DNA of 64,000 bases from Novosphingobium sp. G106. Its GTDB lineage: Bacteria > Pseudomonadota > Alphaproteobacteria > Sphingomonadales > Sphingomonadaceae. The notes beneath the pieces are model-generated. The model was not told where the DNA came from. It was given only the letters and a program-made list of their open reading frames with translations, and ran no database searches. Made by a program: the position numbers and the translations under genes. Shown here in pieces: positions 26,907 through 36,799 of this stretch; within the stretch, counting starts at the first letter, position 1; each line of letters begins with the position of its first letter. The DNA lies in the NCBI RefSeq assembly GCF_019075875.1, contig NZ_JAHOOZ010000001.1, positions 3,038,001-3,102,000 of the forward strand. Direction: 5' to 3'.

Positions 26907-28157
26907 ATGACTGTTCAGCGCAAAATTGCGTCCCAAAGAAACTGGCCTGATCATGGCGAGTTTCGCATACCAGGCTGGGTTTACACCGATCCAGAGGTTT
27001 TCACCATGGAAATGGAGCGTTTCCACCACGGTCCTACATGGAATTATGTCGGTCTCTCGTGCGAGATTCCAGACGTCGGATCATGGAAGCGAAGTTCGGT
27101 CGGCCTGAAGTCCGTTGTGATGACGCGCGATAAGGCGGGGAACATACATGTTGTCGAGAACCGATGCCCCCATCGCGGCGCCCCGATCTGCTGGGAGCTC
27201 CAAGGCAAGAGCACGGGGCTGAATTGTCCCTACCACCAATGGCGCTTCAATCTGCGTGGCGATTTGATCGGTGTTCCGTTCGAAAAAGGGTTCAATAGCG
27301 CTGGGGGCATGCCCGAAGGCTTCGACAAAGCCGCGAACGGTCTGCTGAAGTTGCGAAGCGAAGTCCGCGGCGGGGCAGTATGGGCGACATTCAGCGACGA
27401 GGCGCCGCCTTTTGAGGAGTTTGTCGGCGCCGATCTCCTGGCGGCCCTGGATCGGATAGCAGGGCGCGGGGAGATGCGGCTCCTTGGCACCAGCCGTCAA
27501 ATATACAAAGCCAATTGGAAGATGTGGATAGAGAACGCGCGTGACAACTATCACGCCACTTTGCTCCATACCTTTCTGACGGCTTTCAAGCTGTTTCGCG
27601 CCGACCTGCCGCCGCCCGAACTAAACATCTTTGGCGTTCATACAACTGGCAAGGTCTATACGCGCCCAGAAGTTCTTGGCGATCTGGAGGCGGACGCTGC
27701 CCAAGAGATGAAGAGCCTGCGCAAGGACTACAAACTCCATGACTGGGAAACCGTAGACACGGACCGGTATGATTATGAAGATGGGTACAACATCGGCTTT
27801 CAGATGTTCCCAAGCAGTATGTATCAGCCCCATCTCAACGTCCCGAGCTTCCGCCATATTGTTCCGCTCAGCGTCGATGAGCATGAAATACGCTGGACGT
27901 TCTTCGGATTCGAAGACGATGACGACGAACTTTCGGAGCGCCGGCTGAAGCAGGCCAACATGGTCGGACCGGCAGGTTTCGTGACAGCCGAAGATGGAGA
28001 AGTCCTCGTCCGCAGCCAACCCGTTATCACCAGTAGCGCCGATCGCGACCAAATTATTGAGATGGGTCTCGGCGGAGATCAATCACTAGATACGATGATA
28101 ACAGAAAAGGCAATTAGAGCCTTTTATACTGGCTATCGCGATATCATGGGATTTTAA
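26907..28157 (+). CDS. Aromatic-ring-hydroxylating dioxygenase, alpha (catalytic) subunit
   Basis: The 416-residue protein has a Rieske centre, Cys87-x-His89 ... Cys107-x2-His110 (NRCPHRGAP, NCPYHQW). The mononuclear iron site is ENARDNYHATLLH, giving His216 and His221 with Asp213 as the bridging residue. It would insert oxygen into an aromatic or related ring using electrons from an unlinked ferredoxin system. It is co-transcribed with the beta subunit and an SDR able to oxidise the product. The substrate is not predictable from these motifs. Confidence 0.92.
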   Translation: MTVQRKIASQRNWPDHGEFRIPGWVYTDPEVFTMEMERFHHGPTWNYVGLSCEIPDVGSWKRSSVGLKSVVMTRDKAGNIHVVENRCPHRGAPICWELQGKSTGLNCPYHQWRFNLRGDLIGVPFEKGFNSAGGMPEGFDKAANGLLKLRSEVRGGAVWATFSDEAPPFEEFVGADLLAALDRIAGRGEMRLLGTSRQIYKANWKMWIENARDNYHATLLHTFLTAFKLFRADLPPPELNIFGVHTTGKVYTRPEVLGDLEADAAQEMKSLRKDYKLHDWETVDTDRYDYEDGYNIGFQMFPSSMYQPHLNVPSFRHIVPLSVDEHEIRWTFFGFEDDDDELSERRLKQANMVGPAGFVTAEDGEVLVRSQPVITSSADRDQIIEMGLGGDQSLDTMITEKAIRAFYTGYRDIMGF

Positions 28158-28189
28158 CAACAAGTTAATCAAGGCTTTTTCCGGATTCG

Positions 28190-28210
28190 GATCTCCGATT
28201 TCAGGAGATC
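28190..28210. promoter_or_regulatory. Inverted repeat gatctcc-N7-ggagatc
   Basis: A perfect 7-bp inverted repeat with a seven-base loop between the oxygenase alpha gene and the TonB receptor. There is no U-tract, so it may be an operator or mRNA hairpin for the receptor rather than a terminator. Confidence 0.4.
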
Positions 28211-28267
28211 GACAAACTGCTGCGTCCTGATGGACCGCATTTAGATATACTTTAATTGGGGGACAAA

Positions 28268-30485
28268 ATGAAATCGATAACGAAATGCGTATCTGCTATT
28301 TCGGTGCTGACGATTGCCATAATTCCGGCATCGAGCGCTATGGCTCAGGCGCCTTCGAGTTCTGGTCCGGCCGAAGCAGCAGATGCAAACTCCCTCGGGG
28401 ACATCGTCGTCACAGCCCGCCGTCGCTCGGAGAGCTTGCAGAGGGTGCCGGTCGCCGTGACCGCCCAGACGGGGTTGCAACTTGAGCGCAGCGGTATTCA
28501 CGACCTGATGGACCTCAACCGGTCAACTCCTTCGCTATCTATTTCGGCTTCGTCGCGCGGCAGTAACGTTCCAAATGTCGTAATTCGAGGTCAGCGCCAG
28601 ATCGATACCGGCATCAACACCGATCCTGCCGTTGTTCTGTACGAAAACGAACTGCCATTCGTCCGCCCGAATGGCCTTAACGGCTCGTTTTACGACATTG
28701 AGTCGGTCCAGGTTTTGCGCGGTCCGCAAGGAACACTATTTGGCCGCAACACGACTGGTGGAGCGCTGCTGATAACCACCAATCGTCCCACGGATAAAGT
28801 GCAGGGACGGATCGCCGGATCGGTCGGGAACTTTGCCTTCTGGGACGGGGAGGCGATGCTGAACCTGCCGATCGGCGAAGGTATCGCGCTGCGAGTCGCC
28901 GGGAAGATTACGCGCAGAGACGGCTATATGCACGACCGCGTGAGCGGACGGGAAGCGAACAACGTGAAGAACGACGGCGAACGTGCGACACTGCGGATCG
29001 ACCGGGGCATCGTTACTTCCGACTTCATGTACGAGCGATTCTTTGGCACCAACAACGGCACATTCAATCAGATCTTTGGCGTTGTCGGGCCTTTTGCAGC
29101 GTCACTGAGCGCGGAGGTTGCGGCAAATCGATCCAATCCCTACACCTATGTCAATAATACGCCAGGGGAAGAAACGTCCAAGGCCGAAACTTTTGGCAAC
29201 ATCACGACTCTCCGCCTCGCAGACGAGATTAGCTTGAAGAATATAATCGGGTGGCGCAATGTTTCGTCTTTTAGTCGGCAGGACTTTGACGGATCATCCG
29301 CATTCTTGCTTTCCAACGACGGTGTCACGCATGTCAGGCAATTCAGCAACGAACTTCAGCTTTCCGGGAAGAGCGGAAATCTCGACTGGGTGGGGGGGAT
29401 TGTTCTATTTCAACGAGCGTGGTGATGATTTGTCCAATTTGCGGCAGGTCGGTAGCACCGGATTGCTGCGGAGTTCGGGCATCGTCAATGTCCGCAATCG
29501 CAGCTATTCCGCGTTCGCCTCTGTAACTTACAAGCTTCCCTGGTTGGAGGGACTCTCAGCCACGGGTGGCTTTCGTTATACGAAGGACAAGCGGTCGGGG
29601 ACCGCGCTTCAGACTGTCAATGGCGCTTGCAACCTCAAGTTGACGAACGGATCATTCATCTGCGGTCTTCCGGGTGAAGTCTCGTACTCGAAGCCAAGCT
29701 GGACGCTTAGCCTCAACTACCAGGCATCCCCGGACGCCTTGCTCTATGTGGCACACCGGCGGGGTTACCGCGCCGGCGGCTTGCAGAACCGCGTGTCGAT
29801 AGAGTCGGCAGCGGTTCCATTCGAGCCCGAGACCGTCAACGATGTGGAAGTCGGCGCAAAACTCGACTTCGACATAGGGTTCCCGGCTCGAGTAAACATC
29901 GCAGCTTATAGCGCGTGGTACAAAAATCTTCAGCGCGTTCAGTCGTTGACGCTTCCGGGAACTACAACCCTGGTGTCGCTCACATTCAATGCCGCCGCAG
30001 GAAAAACCAAGGGCATTGAAATTGAGACAACCCTCAAGCCGACCAGCCGCTTGACGCTCACCGGTGGCTTTGCGTTGACAGACATGATTTACTCAAAGTA
30101 CTTTTTCGGCGGTGTAGATGTGTCCCATCAAAATTACAGCTACGTTCCGAAGTATACGGCGGATGCTAGCGCCGCATACGTACTTCCGATCGCTGAACAA
30201 CTGGGTACAGTGACACTCAGCGGCAACGTTCACTATCAATCGAATATCCAGATTGCCGACGTTCCGAAGCCCTTCTTCATCTTGCCTGGATACACGTTGG
30301 TAAACGCGCGGATGGAGTGGTCGAATCTCCTGAATTCTAATTTCAGCGCGTCCGTCTTCGCGAACAACCTATTAAACGAGGCATATTTCCCAAGTGGCGC
30401 TTCGATTACGGACTCTCTTGGTGCGGCCGTTCGCGTAGTTGGCGCTCCTCGCATGTACGGAATACAGGTGCGCTATGAATTTTAG
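28268..30485 (+). pseudogene. TonB-dependent receptor interrupted by a G7 frameshift
   Basis: The first part (from ATG 28268) has a signal peptide ending AMAQA, DIVVTA, and plug VLRGPQGTLFGRNTTGGAL, and reads to DWVGG before a TGA at 29423-29425. The barrel resumes in the next frame as LFYFNERGDD and ends IQVRYEF at 30485. Reading six rather than seven Gs at 29392-29398 restores one frame of about 738 residues. It lies directly after the ring-hydroxylase genes and would import their substrate. Sequencing error, phase variation or real loss are all possible. Confidence 0.85.
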
Positions 30486-30571
30486 ACGGTGCTCGCCTCC
30501 ATCCAGGTGTTGCTTGCGGATCGAAGGAGGGGACGGAACGTGATAGGGATCATCGCCGCGGGATCAACGCA

Positions 30572-31324
30572 GTGACGAGCCTAGCAGGAAAGCTGGCTGT
30601 CGTGACAGGCGGCGCGGCGGGGATCGGTAGAGCAATTGCCCTGAGATTGGTGCATGATGGAGCCTCTGTGGCAATCATCGATCGCGATGCGACTTCGCTG
30701 GCAACCACTCGCGATTTGGTTTTACAACATGGGCGCTGCGCCGGCGCCTTTGCTGCCGACCTAACGGTTTCGGACCAACTCGAAGCGGTATTCGAATATA
30801 TTCGCCGCGACGCAGGAAATGCGGACATCTTGGTGAATAATATAGGCGGTAGTAGCCGAGGTTCTGCCGAGTTTTTCCAAGAATCCGACCTATCGAGTCT
30901 CGAAAGACTGATCGATCTGAACCTATTTTCAGCCGTGCGAGCGACCCGGGAAGTCATTCGCGGGATGATAGGCGAGCGTTGGGGACGCATTATCAATATC
31001 AGTTCCGAGGCAGCATTTACTGCTGGTTCGAGAAACTGGGACTACGGCGCCGCCAAAGCAGGCGTGATCGGCTTTACACGAGCGATCGCCCGCGAAATGG
31101 CGGAATACGGAATTACGGCAAATGCCGTTGGGCCTGGCTTGACGCGAACGGCTACCTTCGATGCCTTGGTTCCGGAACTCCGGGCGCAGGCGCTTGCGGC
31201 TTCGCCGATGGGTCCAGCCGAACCTGAAGACATCGCACATGCGGTGGCGTTTTTCGCAAGCATCGAGGCTGGTCATGTCACTGGCCAGACGCTTCTGGTC
31301 AATGGCGGAAGTTGGATGCTTTGA
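30572..31324 (+). CDS. SDR-family NAD(P)-dependent oxidoreductase
   Basis: The 250-residue classical SDR has TGGAAGIG, VNNIGG in place of NNAG, INISS, Y-GAA-K and a C-terminal VNGG. The start is GTG at 30572 with a weak RBS. It lies 86 bp after the TonB receptor. It could dehydrogenate a cis-diol or a ring alcohol formed by the upstream oxygenase; this is inference from position. Confidence 0.88.
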   Translation: MTSLAGKLAVVTGGAAGIGRAIALRLVHDGASVAIIDRDATSLATTRDLVLQHGRCAGAFAADLTVSDQLEAVFEYIRRDAGNADILVNNIGGSSRGSAEFFQESDLSSLERLIDLNLFSAVRATREVIRGMIGERWGRIINISSEAAFTAGSRNWDYGAAKAGVIGFTRAIAREMAEYGITANAVGPGLTRTATFDALVPELRAQALAASPMGPAEPEDIAHAVAFFASIEAGHVTGQTLLVNGGSWML

Positions 31325-31493
31325 CCTAGTTCAAATCGAAGAATCGTTCACCAGGCAGCTGCTGGGCACGGTTGACTTTACCCCTCAGCCGACCATGTTT
31401 GCTGACTGTTGCAGCGTGCCGCCTTGAGTGAGCTCTCGCGATTGAGCGAGATAGGTTTCCATTTTTTGGCCGGTGCCGTGTCGAGTAGGGCCA

Positions 31494-32366
31494 ATGGAAC
31501 TTCGTCACCTCCGCTATTTCGTCGCAGCCGCTGAGGAGGGGAATATCAGCAAAGCGGCTGACCGATTGAATGTGGCTCAATCTGCCCTGTCGCGACGAAT
31601 CCAAGCGCTTGAGGAAGAGTTGGGATTTGCATTGTTCGTACGCGATCGTAAGCGGATACGTATCACACCGGCAGGCTCCTACTTTTTCACGGAATGCCGA
31701 AGGATACTCAACGAACTTGCTGCGATGAAAAGGCACGCTGGCGAAATAGCAGCTGAGCACAGCCGCAAGATGATCATCGCATTAAATCCCGCTGCAGCTC
31801 TAAGCGGACAGATCATGAACGTCTTGACGAACTTCCAAGCGGGTTTTCCGGACGTCGATACCGAACTCCTGACTATGCCCTCGCTGGCGCAAATAGCCGC
31901 AATTCGCGAGGGAGAAGTCGATGCGGGCTTCATTCACATGCCGCAAGAGGTTTCCGATTTGCAGTCCGTCGAGGTCATAAGCGGCCGGCTCATGATAGCC
32001 ATCAACTTGACCCATGATTTGGCAAGCAAGCCTGAGTTGCGCCTTGCTGATTTCAAGGAAGAGCCTTTCCTGTGGGTGCGAGAACCAGACGTGATGTTCG
32101 CGCACGATCTGGCTTTGAAGGCATTTCGCGCCGCCGGTTTTGATCCGCACATCGTCAACCGCGTTTCCAGTTTTGAAGCGTCGCTGGCTCTGGTTTCGGC
32201 AGGTGCTGGTCATTCGCTGACACATTCCCTCGCTTCGGGTCACAATGCCAACAACGTTATATTCCGTACGCCGGAGGATTTCGATATCTCCCTACCTCTC
32301 GTGCTCGCTTGGAAAAAGGTGTCACCGCACCCGCTCGTGCCAAGTTTGATCGGTCAGTTGAAATGA
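31494..32366 (+). CDS. LysR-family transcriptional regulator
   Basis: A 290-residue regulator starting MELRHLRYFVAAAEEGNIS, with an HTH through NVAQSALSRRIQALEEELG and a C-terminal effector domain of normal length. The ATG at 31494 follows gtaggg; the frame opens earlier at 31473. It is downstream of, and in the same orientation as, the oxygenase/TonB/SDR block. The target is probably that block, but the regulated promoter is not evident. Confidence 0.9.
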   Translation: MELRHLRYFVAAAEEGNISKAADRLNVAQSALSRRIQALEEELGFALFVRDRKRIRITPAGSYFFTECRRILNELAAMKRHAGEIAAEHSRKMIIALNPAAALSGQIMNVLTNFQAGFPDVDTELLTMPSLAQIAAIREGEVDAGFIHMPQEVSDLQSVEVISGRLMIAINLTHDLASKPELRLADFKEEPFLWVREPDVMFAHDLALKAFRAAGFDPHIVNRVSSFEASLALVSAGAGHSLTHSLASGHNANNVIFRTPEDFDISLPLVLAWKKVSPHPLVPSLIGQLK

Positions 32367-33161
32367 ATGCAAGTCGTGGGATCGCCGGGACGATTCACGA
32401 ATGTAGGCAGCTTTCAAGCAGGCTATTTGCCGCCTCATAGGTCGGCTACGTTGGAAATCGCCGCAAGGGTATCCTGGTTTGAAATGATGGTTCGTGACAA
32501 TTCTCGGCCCCATAATGAAGAAGATTACTGCTGTAAGTGTTTCGGGGCACAAGTTCAAGCTGGGTTAGCTAGCGCCAAAATTGTTGAAGATTCGCTGCAA
32601 AATGACTGATTTATCCCAATTGAATTTTCCTTTTCGAGCGCTTGTATTCACAAAATTTACGGCACGAAAGGCCATCCACACATCCCAGTCCTCGAGCTCG
32701 GTGCCGAGTTCGGCGCGGGATCGCTCACCGCGGAATCTTTGGGAAGATTAGCCGATAAGGTCGACGAATACTGATTCCCACGAGCGGCCAAGGGGCGAGT
32801 GGGGAGAACCTGCCGGCATAGCAGGCCGGCTGCTGCGCTTCCTCGACTGTCCGCAAAGGGCGTAATCCCCCCGGCAACGGAAATGGTGACGTCCCTAGCG
32901 GCACGCCTCCACGTACTCCACCGTCAGTTCGATCAGGCACGGCAACTTCTCAGCTCGCTGCTCTGCGTGAGCTCGCCTTCACAGATCAGCGGCTGCCCCA
33001 GGTTCTACGAATAGAGCTCGCGCTACTGCGCTTCGCTTGGAATGTGAGCAACGCAAGATCGGCATCCGCATGCGGAACATCATCGCGTGTTTGGCGGTGT
33101 CGCGAACCACTTTGGTGCGGGCAGTCGCTTCCGCGCCGGCGCTCACGTCTGTCTCTCCTTT
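32367..33161. other. Non-coding stretch with decayed sequence
   Basis: About 800 bp with no intact gene. Short frames lack RBSs and family signatures. A leftward frame beginning near 33150 (VSAGAEATARTKVVRD) has an aaggagaga RBS but ends without recognisable homology. A hairpin with gccggc arms lies at 32812-32830. The region is probably eroded gene debris next to the acyl-CoA dehydrogenase remnant. Confidence 0.4.
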
Positions 33162-33395
33162 CATTCGCGCTTGATGCGCCTTGGGGGCGACGATTTATGC
33201 ACCTCGGTCGGTCCTTCGCCGATCCGAAATGCCCTGATTCCTGAAAATCCTGCTCGACTTACGTTTTGTCGGTCACCGCGGTGCCACCCGTCGCCTGGAC
33301 GCAGCGGCCCGCCACACGCATCAATGCCGCATCAACCGCAAACTTGGTCGTCGAACCCTCGTCTATACCGAGCGCGCTCGTGTCGAGAATGAAGG
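33162..33395 (-). pseudogene. Remnant of an acyl-CoA dehydrogenase C-terminus
   Basis: Read leftwards, the sequence gives DTSALGIDEGSTTKFAVD and ALMRVAGRCVQATGGTAVTDKT, then a stop, a frame change and a weak match to GPTEVHKW. This parallels the C-terminus of the acyl-CoA dehydrogenase at 50390 (ALMRVADRCVQIMGGTGVTDKT). Stops and frameshifts show it is non-functional. It is probably an ancient duplicate or rearrangement scar. Confidence 0.7.
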
Positions 33396-33479
33396 CGAAC
33401 GAGCAGGATAATTCTCGATGAAAATTCCAGGCCGCTTCTTAGCGGGAATCAACAGCTTCAGGTCGGCCATCGCAAATCT

Positions 33480-34232
33480 TCAAATCGAATTTAGGGCGCC
33501 TTTTTCACGCGCAACGTCGAAATCGGCTGCGCGATGCGTAATTGAATCACGTGCAACGACTGCTCCGATGACCGAGCGCACGTGCTCAACATGTCGCTTG
33601 CCCGCGAGCTCCGCGCCGCGTGGATCACGAGCGACAACCGCATCGTAAATGGCTCGATAATCGGCAAGACGTATCTGCCGCAATAGCGGTGATTGAAATT
33701 GAGAATAAATTATATGCATGCCGATTGCAGGAAAAAGACGGTATAATTCGCGATTATTTCCGATTATTAACAACGTTCTATAAAATTGTCTGCGCGCCTT
33801 ACTGAATGTGTCAGCATCCATTTCTGATCTCGATTCATTCAGTACTTGCATCGTCGAAACCAGCGCATCACCGTGATTGTTGATATCAAATCTGATCGCG
33901 GCGGTCCGTGCAAGCAGCCCTGTCATAACCGATGCCACATCCAAAATCTCATGCGTTTCCGCTTCATCCAGTACTCGGATGGAAGGTGATTTGTTTCTAC
34001 GCGGGTCGACTACACCTCGCACAGCCAATCGCTGGATCGCCTCGCGGACCGCGTTGCGGCCGACACCGAAACGCTGCGCCAGGTCAGTTTCGATCAATCG
34101 CTGACCCGGGACCATACGATGGGCCTCAAGGTCCCGCATGATCCCGAAATATACCTTCTGAGAGGCTCCATAAGGCTCCGGGGAGAGAAGCGGATCCATA
34201 TCGATGTCGCTCACTGCCGGGGAACCTCGCAT
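33480..34232 (-). CDS. GntR/FadR-family transcriptional regulator
   Basis: A 250-residue regulator with an N-terminal winged HTH (GASQKVYFGIMRDLEAHRMVPGQRL..., GVGRNAVREAIQRLAVRGVV) and a C-terminal helical FCD-like domain. The ATG at 34230-34232 follows aaaggagatt; the longer open frame upstream lies over the divergent SDR gene. It is divergent from SDR 34300 and the CoA-transferase genes, 67 bp apart, and is their likely regulator. The 3' part is notably AT-rich. Confidence 0.88.
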   Translation of the reverse strand: MRGSPAVSDIDMDPLLSPEPYGASQKVYFGIMRDLEAHRMVPGQRLIETDLAQRFGVGRNAVREAIQRLAVRGVVDPRRNKSPSIRVLDEAETHEILDVASVMTGLLARTAAIRFDINNHGDALVSTMQVLNESRSEMDADTFSKARRQFYRTLLIIGNNRELYRLFPAIGMHIIYSQFQSPLLRQIRLADYRAIYDAVVARDPRGAELAGKRHVEHVRSVIGAVVARDSITHRAADFDVAREKGALNSI

Positions 34233-34299
34233 AATCTCCTTTCTTGATTGTTCCACAATCGTGCTCCAATAACAATCGGTATCGCTTTGGGAGTCGAGC

Positions 34300-35058
34300 A
34301 TGAATGCACCCGTTTGGGACTTGTCGGGACGGACGGCCCTGATCACCGGAGCATCGAGTGGATTCGGGGCCCATTTCGCGAAGGTGCTCGCTGCCGCTGG
34401 TGCCGCGGTCGTATTGGCAGCAAGACGCACCGAAAAGCTCGCAGAAATTGCCGCGGCGATCGCCGCAAAGGGCGGTCGCTGCTCCACGGTGACGCTCGAT
34501 CTCGAGCGATCATCAAGCATTGCGGCCCTCGAGCCCATTCTCGAGAATATCGATGTCGTTGTGAACAATGCAGGCCTTACCCGTGAGGCGGCGTTCCTTG
34601 ATCAATCCGAGGACGATTGGGACGCGGTGATCGATACCAACGTCAAGGGCATGTTCCTCGTCACCCAACTCGCCGGCAAGGCGATGCGAGCGAGCGGGCG
34701 CGGAGGATCGATAATCAACGTAGCATCGATCCTTGGACTACGGCAGGCGGGCGGGGTTGGGCCCTATGCCGTTTCGAAGGCGGCGGTGATCCAGCTGACC
34801 AAGGTCGCAGCGCTTGAACTCGCACGCTTCGGCATAAGGGTGAACGCGCTGGCGCCTGGTTATTTCGCGACTGAACTCAACAATGACTTCTGGGAAAGCG
34901 ATGCGGGCAAGGCGATGATCCGGCGTATCCCGCAGCGCAGGCTTGGTCAGGTCGAGAATCTGGACGGCCCCCTGTTGCTGCTCGCGTCCGACGCTTCGGC
35001 TTACATGACCGGATCTGTGATCGAGATCGACGGCGGGCACCTTGTGAGCTCGCTCTAG
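34300..35058 (+). CDS. SDR-family NAD(P)-dependent oxidoreductase
   Basis: The 252-residue SDR has TGASSGFG (Phe replacing the usual Ile), VNNAG, INVAS, Y-AVS-K and IDGGHLVSSL at the end. It is followed after 10 bp by the CoA-transferase genes and divergent from GntR. It likely oxidises a hydroxyacyl or ring alcohol intermediate feeding a 3-keto acid to the transferase. Confidence 0.88.
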   Translation: MNAPVWDLSGRTALITGASSGFGAHFAKVLAAAGAAVVLAARRTEKLAEIAAAIAAKGGRCSTVTLDLERSSSIAALEPILENIDVVVNNAGLTREAAFLDQSEDDWDAVIDTNVKGMFLVTQLAGKAMRASGRGGSIINVASILGLRQAGGVGPYAVSKAAVIQLTKVAALELARFGIRVNALAPGYFATELNNDFWESDAGKAMIRRIPQRRLGQVENLDGPLLLLASDASAYMTGSVIEIDGGHLVSSL

Positions 35059-35068
35059 CGAGGACTTT

Positions 35069-35773
35069 ATGGCGAAGAAGATTTACTCCGATGCAGCGGA
35101 TGCCCTCCAGGGCCTGCTCTTCGACGGCATGACCATTGCTGCCGGCGGCTTCGGCCTGTGCGGCATTCCCGAGACCCTCATCGGCGCGATTCGCGAGGTC
35201 GGCGTCAAGGATCTCACAATCATATCGAACAATGCGGGCGTCGATGACTTCGGACTCGGTCTTCTTCTACGCAGCCGCCAGGTGCGAAAAATGATCAGTT
35301 CCTATGTTGGGGAAAACAAAGAATTCGAACGCCAGTATCTCTCTGGTGAGCTAGAACTAGAATTTAATCCCCAGGGCACGCTTGCCGAGCGGATACGTGC
35401 GGGAGGCGCCGGCATAGCCGGTTTCTACACACGCACCGGTGTTGGCACCATTGTGGCAGACGGCAAGGAGGAAAAGACCTTCAAAGGCGAACGCTACATA
35501 CTGGAGACGGGCCTTGTCGCCGATCTGGCGATCGTGAAGGCATGGCGAGGCGATGCGCGCGGCAACCTTGTCTATCGAAAGACAGCTCGCAACTTCAACC
35601 CCATGGTCGCGACTTGCAGCGCTGTCACGGTAGCCGAAGTTGAAGAAATCACTCCGGCCGGCGAGATCGATCCCGATCACATTCATACCGCGGGCATTTT
35701 CGTCCAGCGAATGATCCCGGCGACTCAAAACGAGAAGCGTATCGAGAAGCGCATCGTGCGCGCGGAGATCTGA
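35069..35773 (+). CDS. scoA: Succinyl-CoA:3-ketoacid CoA-transferase, subunit A
   Basis: The 234-residue subunit begins [35 protein letters not shown], the SCOT/AtoD/PcaI alpha signature, and has [28 protein letters not shown]. With subunit B (35775) it transfers CoA from succinyl-CoA to a 3-keto acid such as acetoacetate or 3-oxoadipate. The genes are one nucleotide apart, so translation is coupled. Which keto acid is used is not resolved by sequence. Confidence 0.92.
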   Translation: MAKKIYSDAADALQGLLFDGMTIAAGGFGLCGIPETLIGAIREVGVKDLTIISNNAGVDDFGLGLLLRSRQVRKMISSYVGENKEFERQYLSGELELEFNPQGTLAERIRAGGAGIAGFYTRTGVGTIVADGKEEKTFKGERYILETGLVADLAIVKAWRGDARGNLVYRKTARNFNPMVATCSAVTVAEVEEITPAGEIDPDHIHTAGIFVQRMIPATQNEKRIEKRIVRAEI

Positions 35774-35774
35774 C

Positions 35775-36410
35775 ATGGGCTGGACCCGCAATGAAATGGC
35801 GGCGCGGGCCGCCGGCGAACTGCGAGACGGGTTTTACGTAAATCTCGGGATCGGTATCCCCACGCTTGTCGCAGATAACATTCCGCCAGGGATCGATGTG
35901 ACCCTGCAGTCGGAGAACGGGATGTTAGGCCTTGGGCCCTACCCCCGTGCGAGCGAGGTCGACGCCGACGTGATCAATGCCGGCAAGGAAACGATCACCG
36001 AAATGGCCGGCACCAGTTATGTCTCGTCGGCCGACAGCTTTGGCATGATCCGTGGTGGCCATATGGACGTGTCGGTCCTTGGCGCGATGGAAGTCGCCGA
36101 GAACGGCGATATCGCCAACTGGATGATCCCGGGAAAGATGGTCAAAGGGATGGGCGGCGCTATGGACCTTGTCGCCGGCGCCAGGAAGATTATCGTGTTG
36201 ATGGATCACGTCTCGCGCGATGGAACTCCAAAGTTCCGTAAATCCTGCACCTTGCCGCTAACAGGTTCGAACGTCGTCGATATGGTCATCACTGACCTGG
36301 CCGTGTTCCAAAGACCGGATCGCAGATCCCCTTTCCGTCTTGTCGAGCTGGCTTCTGACACGTCGCTTGGAATCGTTCGGTCACTTACCGAAGCGCATTT
36401 TGACATTTGA
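35775..36410 (+). CDS. scoB: Succinyl-CoA:3-ketoacid CoA-transferase, subunit B
   Basis: The 211-residue beta subunit carries [13 protein letters not shown], whose Glu47 is the acylated catalytic residue of class I CoA-transferases. It also has [13 protein letters not shown] and [19 protein letters not shown]. It forms a heterotetramer with the 35069 product. The start lies just after the subunit A stop. Homologues include ScoB, AtoA and PcaJ. Confidence 0.93.
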   Translation: MGWTRNEMAARAAGELRDGFYVNLGIGIPTLVADNIPPGIDVTLQSENGMLGLGPYPRASEVDADVINAGKETITEMAGTSYVSSADSFGMIRGGHMDVSVLGAMEVAENGDIANWMIPGKMVKGMGGAMDLVAGARKIIVLMDHVSRDGTPKFRKSCTLPLTGSNVVDMVITDLAVFQRPDRRSPFRLVELASDTSLGIVRSLTEAHFDI

Positions 36411-36799
36411 ACATCGCGCGCGACACCCATCTCGGCTGACGCGCCGCCGAGACCGGCCAATGAACCCGGCCGCCCGCCGACTTGGACCATTCGTTCGCAA
36501 TTCGGCGCATGGCGGCGGGATTTGCGGGAAGTCGGCGCGGCGGTGCTCAAGTTCCGCCCGGCGCCACGGGCTACGATTTTCGCAGTGATCGCAACACCCA
36601 GCCCACCTCGACGATCGGACCAGCCCCGACGCGCGCGATGGTACCGGCGCCGTAGCGCATATGGATCGACCGGCTGGCCCCTCCTGTCGAAGCCGAACCT
36701 CCCTACAACGGCAAATGCACGCAAAACCCCTAATCTCTTTTTTGAATATATCTTCAATTTTTGTTGCACTGCAGTGCCGCATGTGCGAAGCAACCGCCT
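36411..36799. other. Intergenic region
   Basis: About 390 bp without a recognisable gene. Base composition is high-GC up to about 36720 and AT-rich just before the next start, which suits a promoter. No hairpin with a U-tract is seen. Confidence 0.35.

Noticed and set aside
32979..33164. Short leftward frame beginning near an aaggagaga sequence
   Set aside because: Only about 60 codons, and downstream sequence shows no continuation; probably debris beside the ACAD remnant.
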